A stretch of DNA of 64,000 nucleotides, from contig CM061142.1 in NCBI GenBank assembly GCA_030789695.1, forward strand, positions 141,579,637 to 141,643,636, read 5' to 3'. Of the stretch, positions 10,417-19,325 are shown piece after piece (positions within the stretch are counted from its first letter, which is position 1; each line of letters opens with the position of its first letter). A model generated the notes under the pieces. That model did no database searches. It was not told the origin of the DNA and saw only the letters and a list, made by a program, of their open reading frames with translations. The stretch is from Scilla litardierei (Eukaryota; Streptophyta; Magnoliopsida; Asparagales; Asparagaceae). The translations under genes were made by a program, and so were the position numbers.

Positions 10417-10447
10417 CAACACTATTCAACCACCCCTTCTAGTGTTG
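10417..10447 (+). promoter_or_regulatory. LTR-end hairpin of A (5' LTR)
   Basis: CAACACTA (10417-10424), a pyrimidine-rich 15-nt loop, and TAGTGTTG (10440-10447) form a perfect 8-bp stem ending 23 nt before the LTR end. The copy in the 3' LTR is at 16098-16128, with a C-richer loop. Confidence 0.7.
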
Positions 10448-10472
10448 CTTGCCATCCATAGGATCCAACACT

Positions 10473-10484
10473 TGGTATCAGAGC
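10473..10484 (+). promoter_or_regulatory. Primer-binding site of A
   Basis: TGGTATCAGAGC, two bases after the LTR end, is complementary to the 3' end of plant initiator tRNA-Met, the usual copia primer. Confidence 0.92.
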
Positions 10485-10499
10485 AAGGCTACAATAGTG

Positions 10500-12173
10500 A
10501 TGGCGTCAACATCTTTTCACTCCGAAGGACTGAACACTATGCGACCACCTCTATTCAACGGAACCAACTACGCCAGCTGGAAGATCCGAATGAAGACTCA
10601 CCTAGAGTCATTGGACATTGAAGCCTGGACTATCACCAAAGTCCCGTACATCGCACCCACCGACATTGAGTTTGGAAAATGGTCTATCGACGACAAGAAG
10701 AGAGCTAACCTCAATGCAAAAGCAATGAATGCCTTGTTTTGCGTTGTTACAGGAAATGAGTTCAATCGAGTCTCCCAATGTGAGACAGCACATCAAATTT
10801 GGCATACTCTTCAGGTAAGTCACGAAGGTACAGAAAAGGTAAAAGAATCTCGTATAAATGTATTACATTCAAAATTCGAAATGTTTAAAATGGAAGAAGG
10901 AGAGAGTATCACCGATGTGAATACTCGTTTTACTAACATTACAAACGAGCTTGCAGGACTAGGAAAGAAACTTTCCGAGTATGAACAGGTAATGAAGATA
11001 CTAAGATCCCTCCGACCCGAATGGAAGGGAAAGACTACGGCCATTCGAGAAGCTCATAATGTAAAGGATCTCACCATCGAAGAACTGATGGGAAATCTCA
11101 TGGCATATGAGATCGAGCTTGAAGAAGACAAGAAAATCGAAGAAAAACCAAAGAAGAAAAATCTTGCATTCAAAGCTCAAGAAGAAGATTCCGACTACAC
11201 GGACAAAGAAGATCACATCGCGTTCATCTCAAAGAACTTTAAAGAGTTCATCACAAGTAAGTATGGAAAACGATCTTTTAGACCCACTAACGGTATTATT
11301 TGTTTTGGTTGCAATAAACCAGGGCATGTCAAGAGAGATTGTCCATTGGAAAGAAACAACCATGATTCCATAGATCGTGGGAAGAACAAAGAGAATAATG
11401 AAAGACGACCCAATACAAGAAACAAGTTTCGACGACCAAAGAAAGAAGCCTATGCAGCCTTCGACCAGAGCGACGATTCTTCATCCGACGAATCCCCAGA
11501 CGAAGATAATGATGAAAGAAGAGAGACGGCACACATGTGCTTCATGGCATCTACATCCTCCAAGGTAAGCTCGCATCATGATTCATCTAGCGACAATGAG
11601 TCATCGTCAAGCGATGATGAATACTTGGACTATAGGGGAGCATATAAAGAGCTATGCAAGATGCATGAAAAGCTCATTAAAGAACATAGAAAAACACTTA
11701 GAATTGCTAAAAGAGAGACTAAGGAAAAAGAAGAAGTCATTAAAGAAAATAGTCTTCTTAAAGAGAAAAATGATCTTCTACAAAAAGATATTTTGCTAGT
11801 AAATAAAAAGGTTGAAAGTCTAAATAATCTTCTCGTATCCGTCAAAGATAAATACGACGCTACGATGAAAATTATTGAGAATTTCAATAAAGGAAAAGGG
11901 AAGCTAGATAATATAATAGATAATCAAAAAGCTTCATCTAGCAAAACCGGACTTGGCTATGATTCACATCATACCAAGAAACGGGTTAAGAACACTAGGA
12001 TGCATCATGCTAACGATAATGTTTTAAGCATCTGGGTACCAAAGAGATTATCTGATCAGCAAAAAGAAAGGTACGCTACTAACTTTGTTCAACAGATTCA
12101 CTTTAACAAAAATTATAAATATATTGTTCATGAAGGAACTAAACCATATTGGGTTTGGTTTCCTAAAGACTAA
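10500..12173 (+). CDS. gag: Gag of element A
   Basis: Encodes a 557-residue capsid/nucleocapsid protein that should package element RNA into virus-like particles. The ATG at 10500 (MASTSFHSEGLNTMRPPLFN) is preferred over 10449, which lies inside the LTR before the primer site. The N-terminus has PPLFNGTNYASWKIRMKTHL, typical of copia gag. A UBN2-type capsid region follows, with a LMGNLMAYEIELEED phrase. One zinc knuckle, CFGCNKPGHVKRDC, lies near residue 267. Ser/Asp-rich linkers and a long coiled coil (about residues 390-480) come next, then the GKGKLDNIIDN...TGLGY motif shared with H and B. The frame is fully open, consistent with recent activity, and no protease follows. Confidence 0.92.
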   Translation: MASTSFHSEGLNTMRPPLFNGTNYASWKIRMKTHLESLDIEAWTITKVPYIAPTDIEFGKWSIDDKKRANLNAKAMNALFCVVTGNEFNRVSQCETAHQIWHTLQVSHEGTEKVKESRINVLHSKFEMFKMEEGESITDVNTRFTNITNELAGLGKKLSEYEQVMKILRSLRPEWKGKTTAIREAHNVKDLTIEELMGNLMAYEIELEEDKKIEEKPKKKNLAFKAQEEDSDYTDKEDHIAFISKNFKEFITSKYGKRSFRPTNGIICFGCNKPGHVKRDCPLERNNHDSIDRGKNKENNERRPNTRNKFRRPKKEAYAAFDQSDDSSSDESPDEDNDERRETAHMCFMASTSSKVSSHHDSSSDNESSSSDDEYLDYRGAYKELCKMHEKLIKEHRKTLRIAKRETKEKEEVIKENSLLKEKNDLLQKDILLVNKKVESLNNLLVSVKDKYDATMKIIENFNKGKGKLDNIIDNQKASSSKTGLGYDSHHTKKRVKNTRMHHANDNVLSIWVPKRLSDQQKERYATNFVQQIHFNKNYKYIVHEGTKPYWVWFPKD

Positions 12174-12779
12174 CTCCTCGGACTCAAAACCAAAGAGTAC
12201 CATAAAACGCTTATTTTTCAGGTGCACTAAAAAGGAGGAAAACAATGAAGAAAATTCAGGAAGTCAAACGGCTGAATCGGAACAAATGCTTTTATTTTTT
12301 ATATTTATATAATTATTTTAATGAGTTGAAATAAGTTAATTTGTATGTATGATTGTGTTTTATTGCTAAAAATATTTTTTTGTTAAAAGAGCACGCTCAA
12401 CCTGGACCAAACCTTCTCCGGGATGAGAAAAATGACTCAACCCAGCAGGGAGTCGACTACCTACAGGAGGGAGTCGACTACCAGTGCGTAAATTTCTGGG
12501 TTGCTCTTTTTTTTACTATCTCCTATTGGGTTCTATTTGAGTGGATGGGTCAAGATCCGTTAAGACAACTTACCCACTAAAGCCTAAAACTCATCCTAGC
12601 CACCCAAATCTAGATCTAATGGCTCTTACTTCTCTTCATCTCTTCACCTCTTCAATCAAAAGCCCAAGAAAACCCTAGAGGTAGCCGACTACCTCCTTTT
12701 CCCCTCTCCTCTCTTGAGTTTTCATCTTGAAGCTTGGACTTTTGGAGCAATTCTTCATCTTCCTTCAAATTTACTCAAG
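12174..12779 (+). promoter_or_regulatory. Spacer and leader upstream of ORF2 in A
   Basis: Non-coding. A palindrome pair of the LTR type (GGGAGTCGACTACC at 12448 and 12469, 21 bp apart) sits here. It is followed by a pyrimidine-rich leader with CTTCTCTTCATCTCTTC-like runs. The pair resembles the LTR enhancer and suggests a second promoter or a relic of one, but I see no clear TATA box. Confidence 0.45.
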
Positions 12780-12878
12780 GTAAATTTTTTTTACTACCAT
12801 GAACTTTAGCATTTCACCTCTCTTGGTTATCTAGTAGTGTAAAAATATAGTTTTTGTTGTTGTTTTTACCCTATCTAG
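12780..12878 (+). other. Predicted intron directly before ORF2 of A
   Basis: Donor CAAG/GTAAAT at 12780 and acceptor TTTTTACCCTATCTAG/ATG ending at 12878 define a 99-nt intron. The acceptor abuts the start codon of ORF2. The same acceptor could serve a longer splice from an upstream donor to make a subgenomic mRNA. Confidence 0.55.
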
Positions 12879-14042
12879 ATGCCTTTCAAAGGAGCTTTCT
12901 CTAAGAAGAGAAAAACTGCTACTGCTGATGTTGATTCTGAGAAAGAAATCATCCTACCATATCTCTTCAAATCAACTACCTATGAACATTTTGTTAAAGT
13001 TTCTAAGAAACCAATCTTGCATGAAAGATTTGTCAAACTTCATGATGTCATCAATTACGGTATTGACAGTCTGCTAGATTTCCAAAACTTAGCAAATTTG
13101 TTCTCCTCTGAAAATGTGTATCTATGTTATCCTAGGCTTGTTCATCTCTTTTATGCAAACATGGATTATGATCTCGTGAAAAGTCATTTCATTACTAAGG
13201 TTCTGGATACCAAACTTGCAATAACTGTAAAATCCCTAGGTGAAGCCCTAGGAATCCCATACTCCGGTATGATCCTTGACAAAATTGAGATGACTGACGA
13301 GAATATCCTAGAGAGAATGTATCTGCCTGGTAAACACTTTCAGACCAAACTTCCTTGTAGCCATCTTCGCTATCCGGCAAGAATCTTAGCTAATATTCTG
13401 TCGTATAACATAACTCAAAAATCTGGGAGTCATGCTATTGTTTCTGAAAAACAAGCTAAATGCATCTATGCCATTCTTGGTAACATTCGTGTGAATTGGG
13501 CCAAAGTCATCATGGATTCCATCCTACTTTCAGCTTCATCTGACAGACCTTCCTCCACTCTTTCTCATGGGCACTATCTGACCATTCTATTCATTAGCTT
13601 TAACGTGCCTTTGGATCATGAAACAACCATTCTAGAACCTGCCCGTGTCTTTGATGTTCATGCTCTTGGGAGAATGAATCTCCATCATGACCTTGATGAG
13701 AATGTCCCTGAAGAGCAAATCGCTACCGAAGGAGGATCATCATCCTCAAGGCAAGGTAAGAAGGTTGTCATTTCAGATTCAGATGAAGAAAGTGAAGAAG
13801 AAGAAAAAGAAAGTGGCGAGGAAGAAGAAGAAGTTCCTGCTTACATCCTTGAACTTCAGGAGATGCTCCTGAAAAAGATTGGAAAATTGAAGATCTCACA
13901 GGAGAAAGGATTTGAAGATCTCAATCAAAAGGTGGACGACCTCAAGGAGATCGTAGTGAAAAGCAACAAGATGACTGAGGAGACGCTTGTTATGATCATT
14001 GAAGAGATCAAGGAACTGAAAAAGAACAGCGGTCATCCTTAG
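12879..14042 (+). CDS. ORF2 of A: plant-transposon-type protein with coiled coil
   Basis: An intact 387-residue frame in the place where envelope-class Sireviruses carry their env-like gene. Residues 1-290 are globular. The pattern LVHLFYANMDYDL...SLGEALGIPYSG resembles the 'putative plant transposon protein' domain of other plant LTR elements. Residues ~285-315 are very acidic (EESEEEEKESGEEEEE), and the C-terminus (~318-387) is a coiled coil with heptad-like Leu/Ile. There is a basic start (KKRK). I see no signal peptide or membrane segment, so an envelope role is not supported. It could be a nuclear or RNA-binding accessory protein; its function is unknown. Confidence 0.75.
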   Translation: MPFKGAFSKKRKTATADVDSEKEIILPYLFKSTTYEHFVKVSKKPILHERFVKLHDVINYGIDSLLDFQNLANLFSSENVYLCYPRLVHLFYANMDYDLVKSHFITKVLDTKLAITVKSLGEALGIPYSGMILDKIEMTDENILERMYLPGKHFQTKLPCSHLRYPARILANILSYNITQKSGSHAIVSEKQAKCIYAILGNIRVNWAKVIMDSILLSASSDRPSSTLSHGHYLTILFISFNVPLDHETTILEPARVFDVHALGRMNLHHDLDENVPEEQIATEGGSSSSRQGKKVVISDSDEESEEEEKESGEEEEEVPAYILELQEMLLKKIGKLKISQEKGFEDLNQKVDDLKEIVVKSNKMTEETLVMIIEEIKELKKNSGHP

Positions 14043-14444
14043 CCTCATGAACTTCTCTTTCAAAACAATGGTTCTTTTTTTAAAAAAAAATGATTCTCTA
14101 AACTATGGTTTGTAATAACTCTTATTGTGTGATGCTAGCTACTATGAAGTTATCTACTATGCCAAACTCAGTTGTTCCTATGAACTAACATCTCCATTGC
14201 AGGCATATGGAATTGAATTCCTCTTATTTTAATGATCTGTAGAAATTACTTTTTATTTTTTTTGTTGATGACAAGGGGGAGAAAAATATATTTAATGCAA
14301 AAATATGAATTGTATTTCTAATAGCTTCGATGCAGGGGGAGAACCGCATCAAAGCAGGGGGAGTAAGTATACTTGAAATATTATTCATATTCATGTCTTA
14401 CTTCAAATTTTTCATTTGGGTGTCATCATCAAAAAGGGGGAGAG
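14043..14444 (+). promoter_or_regulatory. 3' untranslated region of A with repeated polypurine tracts
   Basis: GGGGGAG-type runs occur near 14275, 14335 and 14356. The functional polypurine tract AAAAAGGGGGAGAG (14431-14444) directly abuts the 3' LTR. A cluster of polypurine tracts is a known Sirevirus trait. GTCATCATC just upstream is shared with H and G, and with one change (GTCATCACC) with B. Confidence 0.8.
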
Positions 14445-16151
14445 TGATGGAAATTGAATTCCACCCCCAAGTGATTTTGATGATGAGCACACCAAATGAA
14501 TGCTTAGTGTACTAACTACACTACACTTTAAGTATGCAGATTTCGTGAAGCTCTACTAATACTCCAAGAAGCACGCATCAATACTCCACGACAAAGACGA
14601 ACATGACTAAACTCAAGTGATGAAGCTCAAGTTCAAACAGAACAAGAAGCTCAAAGAGAAGCTCACCTTCACTTCATCAAGTTGACTAAACTTCCGAAGA
14701 CATGTTCAGAGTCTAGTGTGAGTGTGTCGTGTCTTTTAGGGTATTTGTCAAAGCCATATCAAATAGACAACACACACACACAAATGATTTCGAAATAATT
14801 TTTAACTATCTTCAAAATAGTTTTCAAGAGCTTTTCTAGTCACTTCATAATTCTCGTAGTGAAACTCCACGCACCCTGGAGCTAACTACCCTTTTTGACT
14901 AGAACAACAGGAAAAACTCCTCTGGGAGTCGACTACCAAAAGTAGGGAGTCGACTACTTGTCAGGGATGAAAATTTCCTAGACTCCTCTGGGAGTCGACT
15001 ACCTATAGGAGGGAGTCGACTACCTGCTGGAAATTTTCAGACGTTTTGAATTTGAATTTTAAAATCTTTTGAGCAATTTACTCTGAAATTTTTGGGACAA
15101 AAGTCAAACGAAATTTGAAATTCAAATCTCAGTTTTTCCCTATAAATAGAGCTTAATTCTTTTGTGAATAAAAAAAACAACATTGAAAATCAAAATTCGT
15201 AAAAGCTCTCGTGAATCAAAGCTCTCTAATTTTTCTCTCTAGCCAATTTAATTTCAGTTTTGATCTTGCAATATTTTCTCATTCTTTTTGAAGATCATAT
15301 TATTATTTTTATTGGCTAAATTGTTTTTCAAAATCCTTTCTATTATTTCTCTCTAATTTTATTTGAAGGATTCTTGAAAAAGCTCTAGATCACAAAGAAC
15401 TTATCTCGTATCTTTGTGTGATCTAGACTATCATTCTATTAAGCCACTACACAAATTTTCTATCTTTTGATTGGCTATAGAATCGGGTGTATTTACCAAT
15501 CTCTATCATTTATTGTAGAGTATTGGACAAATCTCTTATTGTGTTAATTGTTGGAACACTAGACAAGTCTAGTTGTTGCCAGTTGGAAAGTCCTCGGTTT
15601 GTGAGGCAAGGGTAAAACCCTAGACAAGTCTAGGTGTTGTGTTCGGAAATCCTGGTCAAGGCTAGGTCGTTGGAAATCCTAACAAGTGAAGTTAGGTGCT
15701 TGTATTTGCCAAGGCAGATTGTGGAAATCTCGTACCGGATTGGTCGGGGACTGGACGTACCCGGGTTGCGGGGAACCAGGATAAAATCCTTTTGTTTGCG
15801 ATTGTTGATCTGTGTTTGATTATCTTTTCATTCATATCTTCTATTTACAGCAAAGATCAATTTTATCTATATACGCTGAAATTCATATTTATAATCTTAT
15901 TTGTGCTAACATATTCTCTGGGAGTCGACTACTGCTCATAAGGAGTCGACTACCTGCTGTGAAATTTCGATGTGCACTTTAAAATTATATTGTTGATTAA
16001 GAACCAAGCGTAGATCACTCTACTTGGTTTCTTAGGCAACGTTAGAAGGAATTTATTTGTGTTAATATCGTTGAGCGAAAAAGTTTTAGTATTTGATCAA
16101 CACTATTCAACCCCCCCCTCTAGTGTTGCTTGCCATCCACAGGATCCAACA
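14445..16151 (+). repeat. 3' LTR of A
   Basis: 1707 bp, about 99% identical by eye to 8763-10470, with the same palindromes, TATA box, U5 hairpins and terminal hairpin (16098-16128). Followed by the GGCTT duplication. Confidence 0.93.
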
Positions 16152-16289
16152 GGCTTCACAGCAGCCCGTTGGGATAGGGTAGACGTCGTACGTACCCACT
16201 TCGACCGGGCCTGGCTGGGATCAGACGCCCAACTGCTGGCAGGGCATCAGCTCGATGATTCTTCGAACTTGGAGCATAGTGTACCTCGA

Positions 16290-16560
16290 CGCGCGTAAAG
16301 GTAGTGAGCTCAGCTTTAGCGACCTCTGCGTAACTCCGTATTGGGTCATCGTGAGCCTCGATGGCCCCGTTCAGTTGACAGGCGACGAGGCTAGGGTCGC
16401 TGAATAGTCGGACTACTCTCGCCCCAAGAGCTCAAGCTAATCGGAGTTTGGTGATGGCCACCCCAAATTCCGCACCATCTTTGGTGGCTTCGGAGATCGA
16501 AGCGGAGAGGGTATTATGGATTGGTCGTCCCCAGAGGTCCGGACGGCTATTTCGGCCCCG
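16290..16560 (-). pseudogene. RNase H remnant of K
   Basis: The minus-strand translation contains a phrase matching the NEAEYEALIAGLRLARELGA region of gypsy RNase H: DGAEFGVAITKLRLA, an in-frame TAG, ALGARVVRLFSDPSLVACQL, and NGAIEAHDDPIRSYAEVAKA. RNase H removes RNA from the RNA-DNA hybrid during reverse transcription. It lies upstream of the integrase in K's orientation, split from it by A. Confidence 0.65.
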
Positions 16561-16666
16561 CTCCTAGCTTGTGTGGAGAAAACGTCGGCTTGTATGATCC
16601 GGGCCCCCATTTGCCTTTTCGACCCCCTCTGTGGTCTATAATTTGATCATCGGGTGTAAGGTCGAG

Positions 16667-17124
16667 TAGGAATGGCAATATTGCGGGGTGAGGCGGGTAT
16701 TTAACTACCCAAGCTTGCCCCGACTCATCTACAGGACGAGGCGGGGTGGGTCGCGGGGCGGGACGGGGCGGGTTCTTTCTTACCAAAACCGGGTCGGGCC
16801 GGGTTGGGCCGGTCGGGTCAGGTCATTAGTGCCATCCATATGAATCCCAAATAAAAATTTTATTTGTGAATTGGGAGAATTTTGATTTATTTGGTAATTT
16901 GGAATTGGGAATTGGCCCAATTAGGATAACCGTGGAATATAGTATGAGTTATGGGTTATTCGCTGACTGCATGATCCGCATCAAAATAGTAAGGTTTTTT
17001 AGAACCTCAATAGTTTACCGGGGCAGGCCGGGGTGCATACAAAGCCCAAGCTTGCCCCGACCCGGCTGCGGGTCGGGTCGGGCCAGGTCGGGCTGGGCGG
17101 GTCAGGCCATTACTGCCATACCTA
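16667..17124. mobile_element. Non-autonomous hAT-like DNA transposon
   Basis: 458 bp with imperfect terminal inverted repeats TAGGAATGGCAATA and TAGGTATGGCAGTA (12 of 14). Flanks are AGGTCGAG (16659-16666) and AGGTCTAG (17125-17132), an 8-bp target duplication with one change, as expected for hAT. Both ends are rich in GGGTCGGG/GGGGCGGG subterminal repeats; the middle is AT-rich and non-coding. It must rely on an outside transposase. Confidence 0.7.
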
Positions 17125-17132
17125 AGGTCTAG

Positions 17133-17345
17133 ACCTCCGAGCTGAAGTAGCATGTCCTCTGCTTCTTCTGTTTGGTGAGGGTCACCAACACCTATTTTTG
17201 GGGCTGGAACCTCCGCATCTATGGCGTTTAGCCACGGTCTTTATATGATCCAGTGTATGCCGGGTTGATCTTTTTCACCATGAAAGTTGGTTAGGTGAGT
17301 AATTCATTGAGGGTACGTACCGAGGGTCACCGGTAAGGTGATGAT
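17133..17345 (-). pseudogene. Displaced copy of K's integrase-tail region
   Basis: 17139-17205 aligns with 8107-8172, sharing CTTCTTCTGTTTGGTGAG and flanking bases, although 8107-8172 belongs to the integrase part of K. It occupies the position where RT should be, so K appears rearranged. I see no RT motifs. Confidence 0.45.
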
Positions 17346-17780
17346 TCATGCTGTCAGGGAGGATTGTCCAACGAACCTTATCGAGGGTCTTGTGCAGGGC
17401 GTCAACTCTTCGGACGATGTTTTCATCCTCTCCCGCGTAGTGAAGGAGAGTATGTCGCACGAGCTTCCGGTGTCAACGAGTAACCCTTTCACGGCGATCT
17501 CTCTGATCGAGGCCGTGATAACCACGGCATCATCGTGCGGTAGCTCCACCCCTTCTAGATCTTCGCCTGAGAAGGAGATGGGAGGTGTTGAGTATCTGGG
17601 GCGATTTCGCCCTACGGAAACAGTCTTCAACTTTCCAGCGTAGGAACTTTGGAGAGAGGTTGACAGTTCCGAATGCGGGGGACCTCCCGTTATCATGTGG
17701 GTGATCCCGATACTGGGGGATCCCGCAGGAACCTTGGAGGATGTGGTTGGGTGAGTCGGCATACTTGAGTGGTTCGTCAA
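17346..17780 (-). pseudogene. Gag C-terminus and aspartic protease remnant of K
   Basis: The minus strand encodes SFSGEDLEGVELPHDDAVV followed by VKGLLVDTGSSCDIL, the retropepsin active-site region (Asp-Thr-Gly) of Tat/Athila-type gypsy elements. The preceding Pro/Ser-rich part would be the gag end. The upstream gag is missing, and only about 25 bp separate this from the primer site, so a large 5' deletion has occurred. Confidence 0.7.
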
Positions 17781-17820
17781 GGGGATGTCGACTCGGGGTT
17801 TCCCACAGACGACGCCAAAC

Positions 17821-18559
17821 TGTTAAGACCAAAATTGACCAGCACAGTTGTCCAGCTGATGGGGACTCACGGTGCTGAGTTGGAGCCTAGTCAACCTTCA
17901 GAGTGGGACCCTCGACTGGAGGAACCAGGGTCGGTAGTTGATGGTTGATGATGGTATGACCGTTGATCGACCTAAGAACGATCGCCTGATGGGTCGTTCA
18001 AGGTGGAAGAGCTCGATATCGACCTTGGGCGTCGGATGACGATCATCGATCTGCACCACAGGGAGTCGTTAGGGGGGTCGGATCTGGGTTCTGACCCAAA
18101 TCCCCTCCGATGCTAAAGTTAGTAAGGAACTTAAGGGAGAGAGGGAGCTTGGTGTAGTAGAGATCGACCCGCGGAGGTTCGTCTCTAGACTAACGAAGCA
18201 AGCTCGTATATGGAATGTGGAAGTAAGAAGATAGCGTTCTATGTATTAGCACTCGTACCTTGAAGATGGAACCCCTTTACCTTTGTCCGTCAACCCGTTT
18301 ATAGGTAGCTCTCCCTTGATGAGGCGTAACCACCCCTCGTTGATTAGGGCACGATCCTCTCCGGGATTCGAGCTAACGGCTGCCCATTTACTCGGCCTCT
18401 TTAACTCTTCCTTGAATGTCGACGTCTGCCCAACGGTCGTCTGACATGTTCGCCCGACCCAGTCATTGCCAGCCACGAGTGTGGGGGTAACGGGTTACGG
18501 GAGAGACAACCGGGTCGGGTACGTGGATACCCACTCGAGTTTGTATCCGTGCACTAACA
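17821..18559 (-). repeat. 5' LTR of K
   Basis: 739 bp; homologous to 3741-4480 and followed by the duplicated ATACT. The primer site lies immediately to the left on the plus strand (17805-17820). Confidence 0.85.
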
Positions 18560-18739
18560 ATACTGATACAAATTCATCTTGTTTTTGCTATGAACGTCGA
18601 TTCCCCTGAGGGGATGTACCAGACGGGCGATGAGCTCAGTAGATGAGTTGCGTTATTACCAGCATTGCCGATTTTCTGCCATGATTTGCGGAATATGATT
18701 GTCGTCGTAGATGTTTGCAATGAAGTGACGCTTTATGGG
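18560..18739. other. Element N sequence right of K
   Basis: Resumes the host sequence after K (GATACAAATTCATC continues the GATACA-rich sequence at 3600-3740). A short reading frame (MNVDSPEGMYQTGDELSR) ends in TGA. No domain recognised. Confidence 0.35.
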
Positions 18740-19325
18740 ATATATTGTCGCCATAAACTGGGTGCCTCCCTTCAACTTCCGTGAGTTCTTCGGTCAACGA
18801 CCGTCAGTGAAAAACATACCCACGGAGGTTGAAGATGTCGTCAGAATAAAAATAGCAGATCTCCAACAAAATCTGCAGGATGAAAGAGACAGGTTTGAGC
18901 TGCTTCAATCATAGTCAGATTTCGCCAAGTTGGCTGCCAGTCAAGAGATTGAAAAGTACAGGAGGGAGTGTTTGTGCCTCAGAGAGACGGTAGCCATGTT
19001 GAACGATGACTACACAACTGTCTGGGAAACGAGAGCTGAAGGATAGAGAAACGATAAAGGGTTTGATGGAGGAGATGGAGTGTAAAGAAAGAGAGTTCGC
19101 GGTGATGTTCATAGAGCTCTAAACAGAGTTCAAGAATCTTGACCGTGGTAGGAAAAGAGCCCGCGATGAGGTCGAGGAGTGGAAGACGAAATGCTCACAG
19201 CTGGAAGCCCTTATGTCGAAGCTCATGCATGAAACTGCTCTAGAGTCCGAACGGAATGGGTCGGGGCTTAAGGAGAAATTAAGAATTGCAGAGGAAAAAA
19301 TTTCATCTTGCAAAGAAAGATAATG
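18740..19325 (+). pseudogene. Coiled-coil pseudogene in element N
   Basis: From about 18745 the frame reads WVPPFNFREFFGQRPSV, then VEDVVRIKIADLQQNLQDER and on through a Glu/Lys/Leu-rich coiled coil of about 190 residues. It is broken by a TAG near 18913, a frameshift near 19038 and a TAA near 19121. A 42-bp segment coding for PPFNFREF is repeated at 19339-19380 (4 mismatches to 18761-18802), flanking the coiled coil. I cannot name the family; it could be an accessory protein of a DNA transposon or a captured gene. Confidence 0.5.

Larger units (their letters stand above)
8763..10470 (+). repeat. 5' LTR of A
   Basis: Runs from TGATGGAAATTG to GGATCCAACA. It contains palindrome pairs (9244-9344), TATA at 9461, a hairpin-rich U5 (9878-10015), a third palindrome pair (10239-10273) and a terminal hairpin (10417-10447). 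Confidence 0.93.
8763..16151 (+). mobile_element. Element A: Sirevirus-like gag-only LTR retrotransposon with an extra gene
   Basis: A complete 7389-bp element with LTRs of 1708 and 1707 bp, an exact GGCTT duplication (8758-8762 and 16152-16156), a primer site, a polypurine tract and two open genes. It has gag but no protease, integrase, RT or RNase H, so it is non-autonomous, like the gag-only 'TR-GAG' elements described in plants. By eye the LTRs differ at about 15 sites, roughly 1%, so it is young. Palindrome pairs upstream of TATA, several polypurine tracts and the gag type indicate the Sirevirus lineage of Ty1/copia. Confidence 0.93.
3741..18559 (-). mobile_element. Element K: decayed Ty3/gypsy LTR retrotransposon, Tat/Retand-like
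   Basis: Bounded by two ~740-bp LTRs and an exact 5-bp duplication ATACT (3736-3740 and 18560-18564). On the minus strand the order is 5' LTR, primer site (GGCGTCGTCTGTGGGAA, 17805-17820), gag-end/protease remnant, RNase H remnant, integrase remnant, tandem repeats, antisense gene, 3' LTR. Most of gag and all recognisable RT are missing. An extra antisense gene between pol and the 3' LTR is characteristic of the Tat/Retand group. Element A is inserted between the RNase H and integrase remnants. Confidence 0.85.

Noticed and set aside
12879..14042. Envelope protein in element A
   Set aside because: The position fits, but there is no signal peptide, membrane segment or Cys-rich ectodomain; an accessory protein is more likely.
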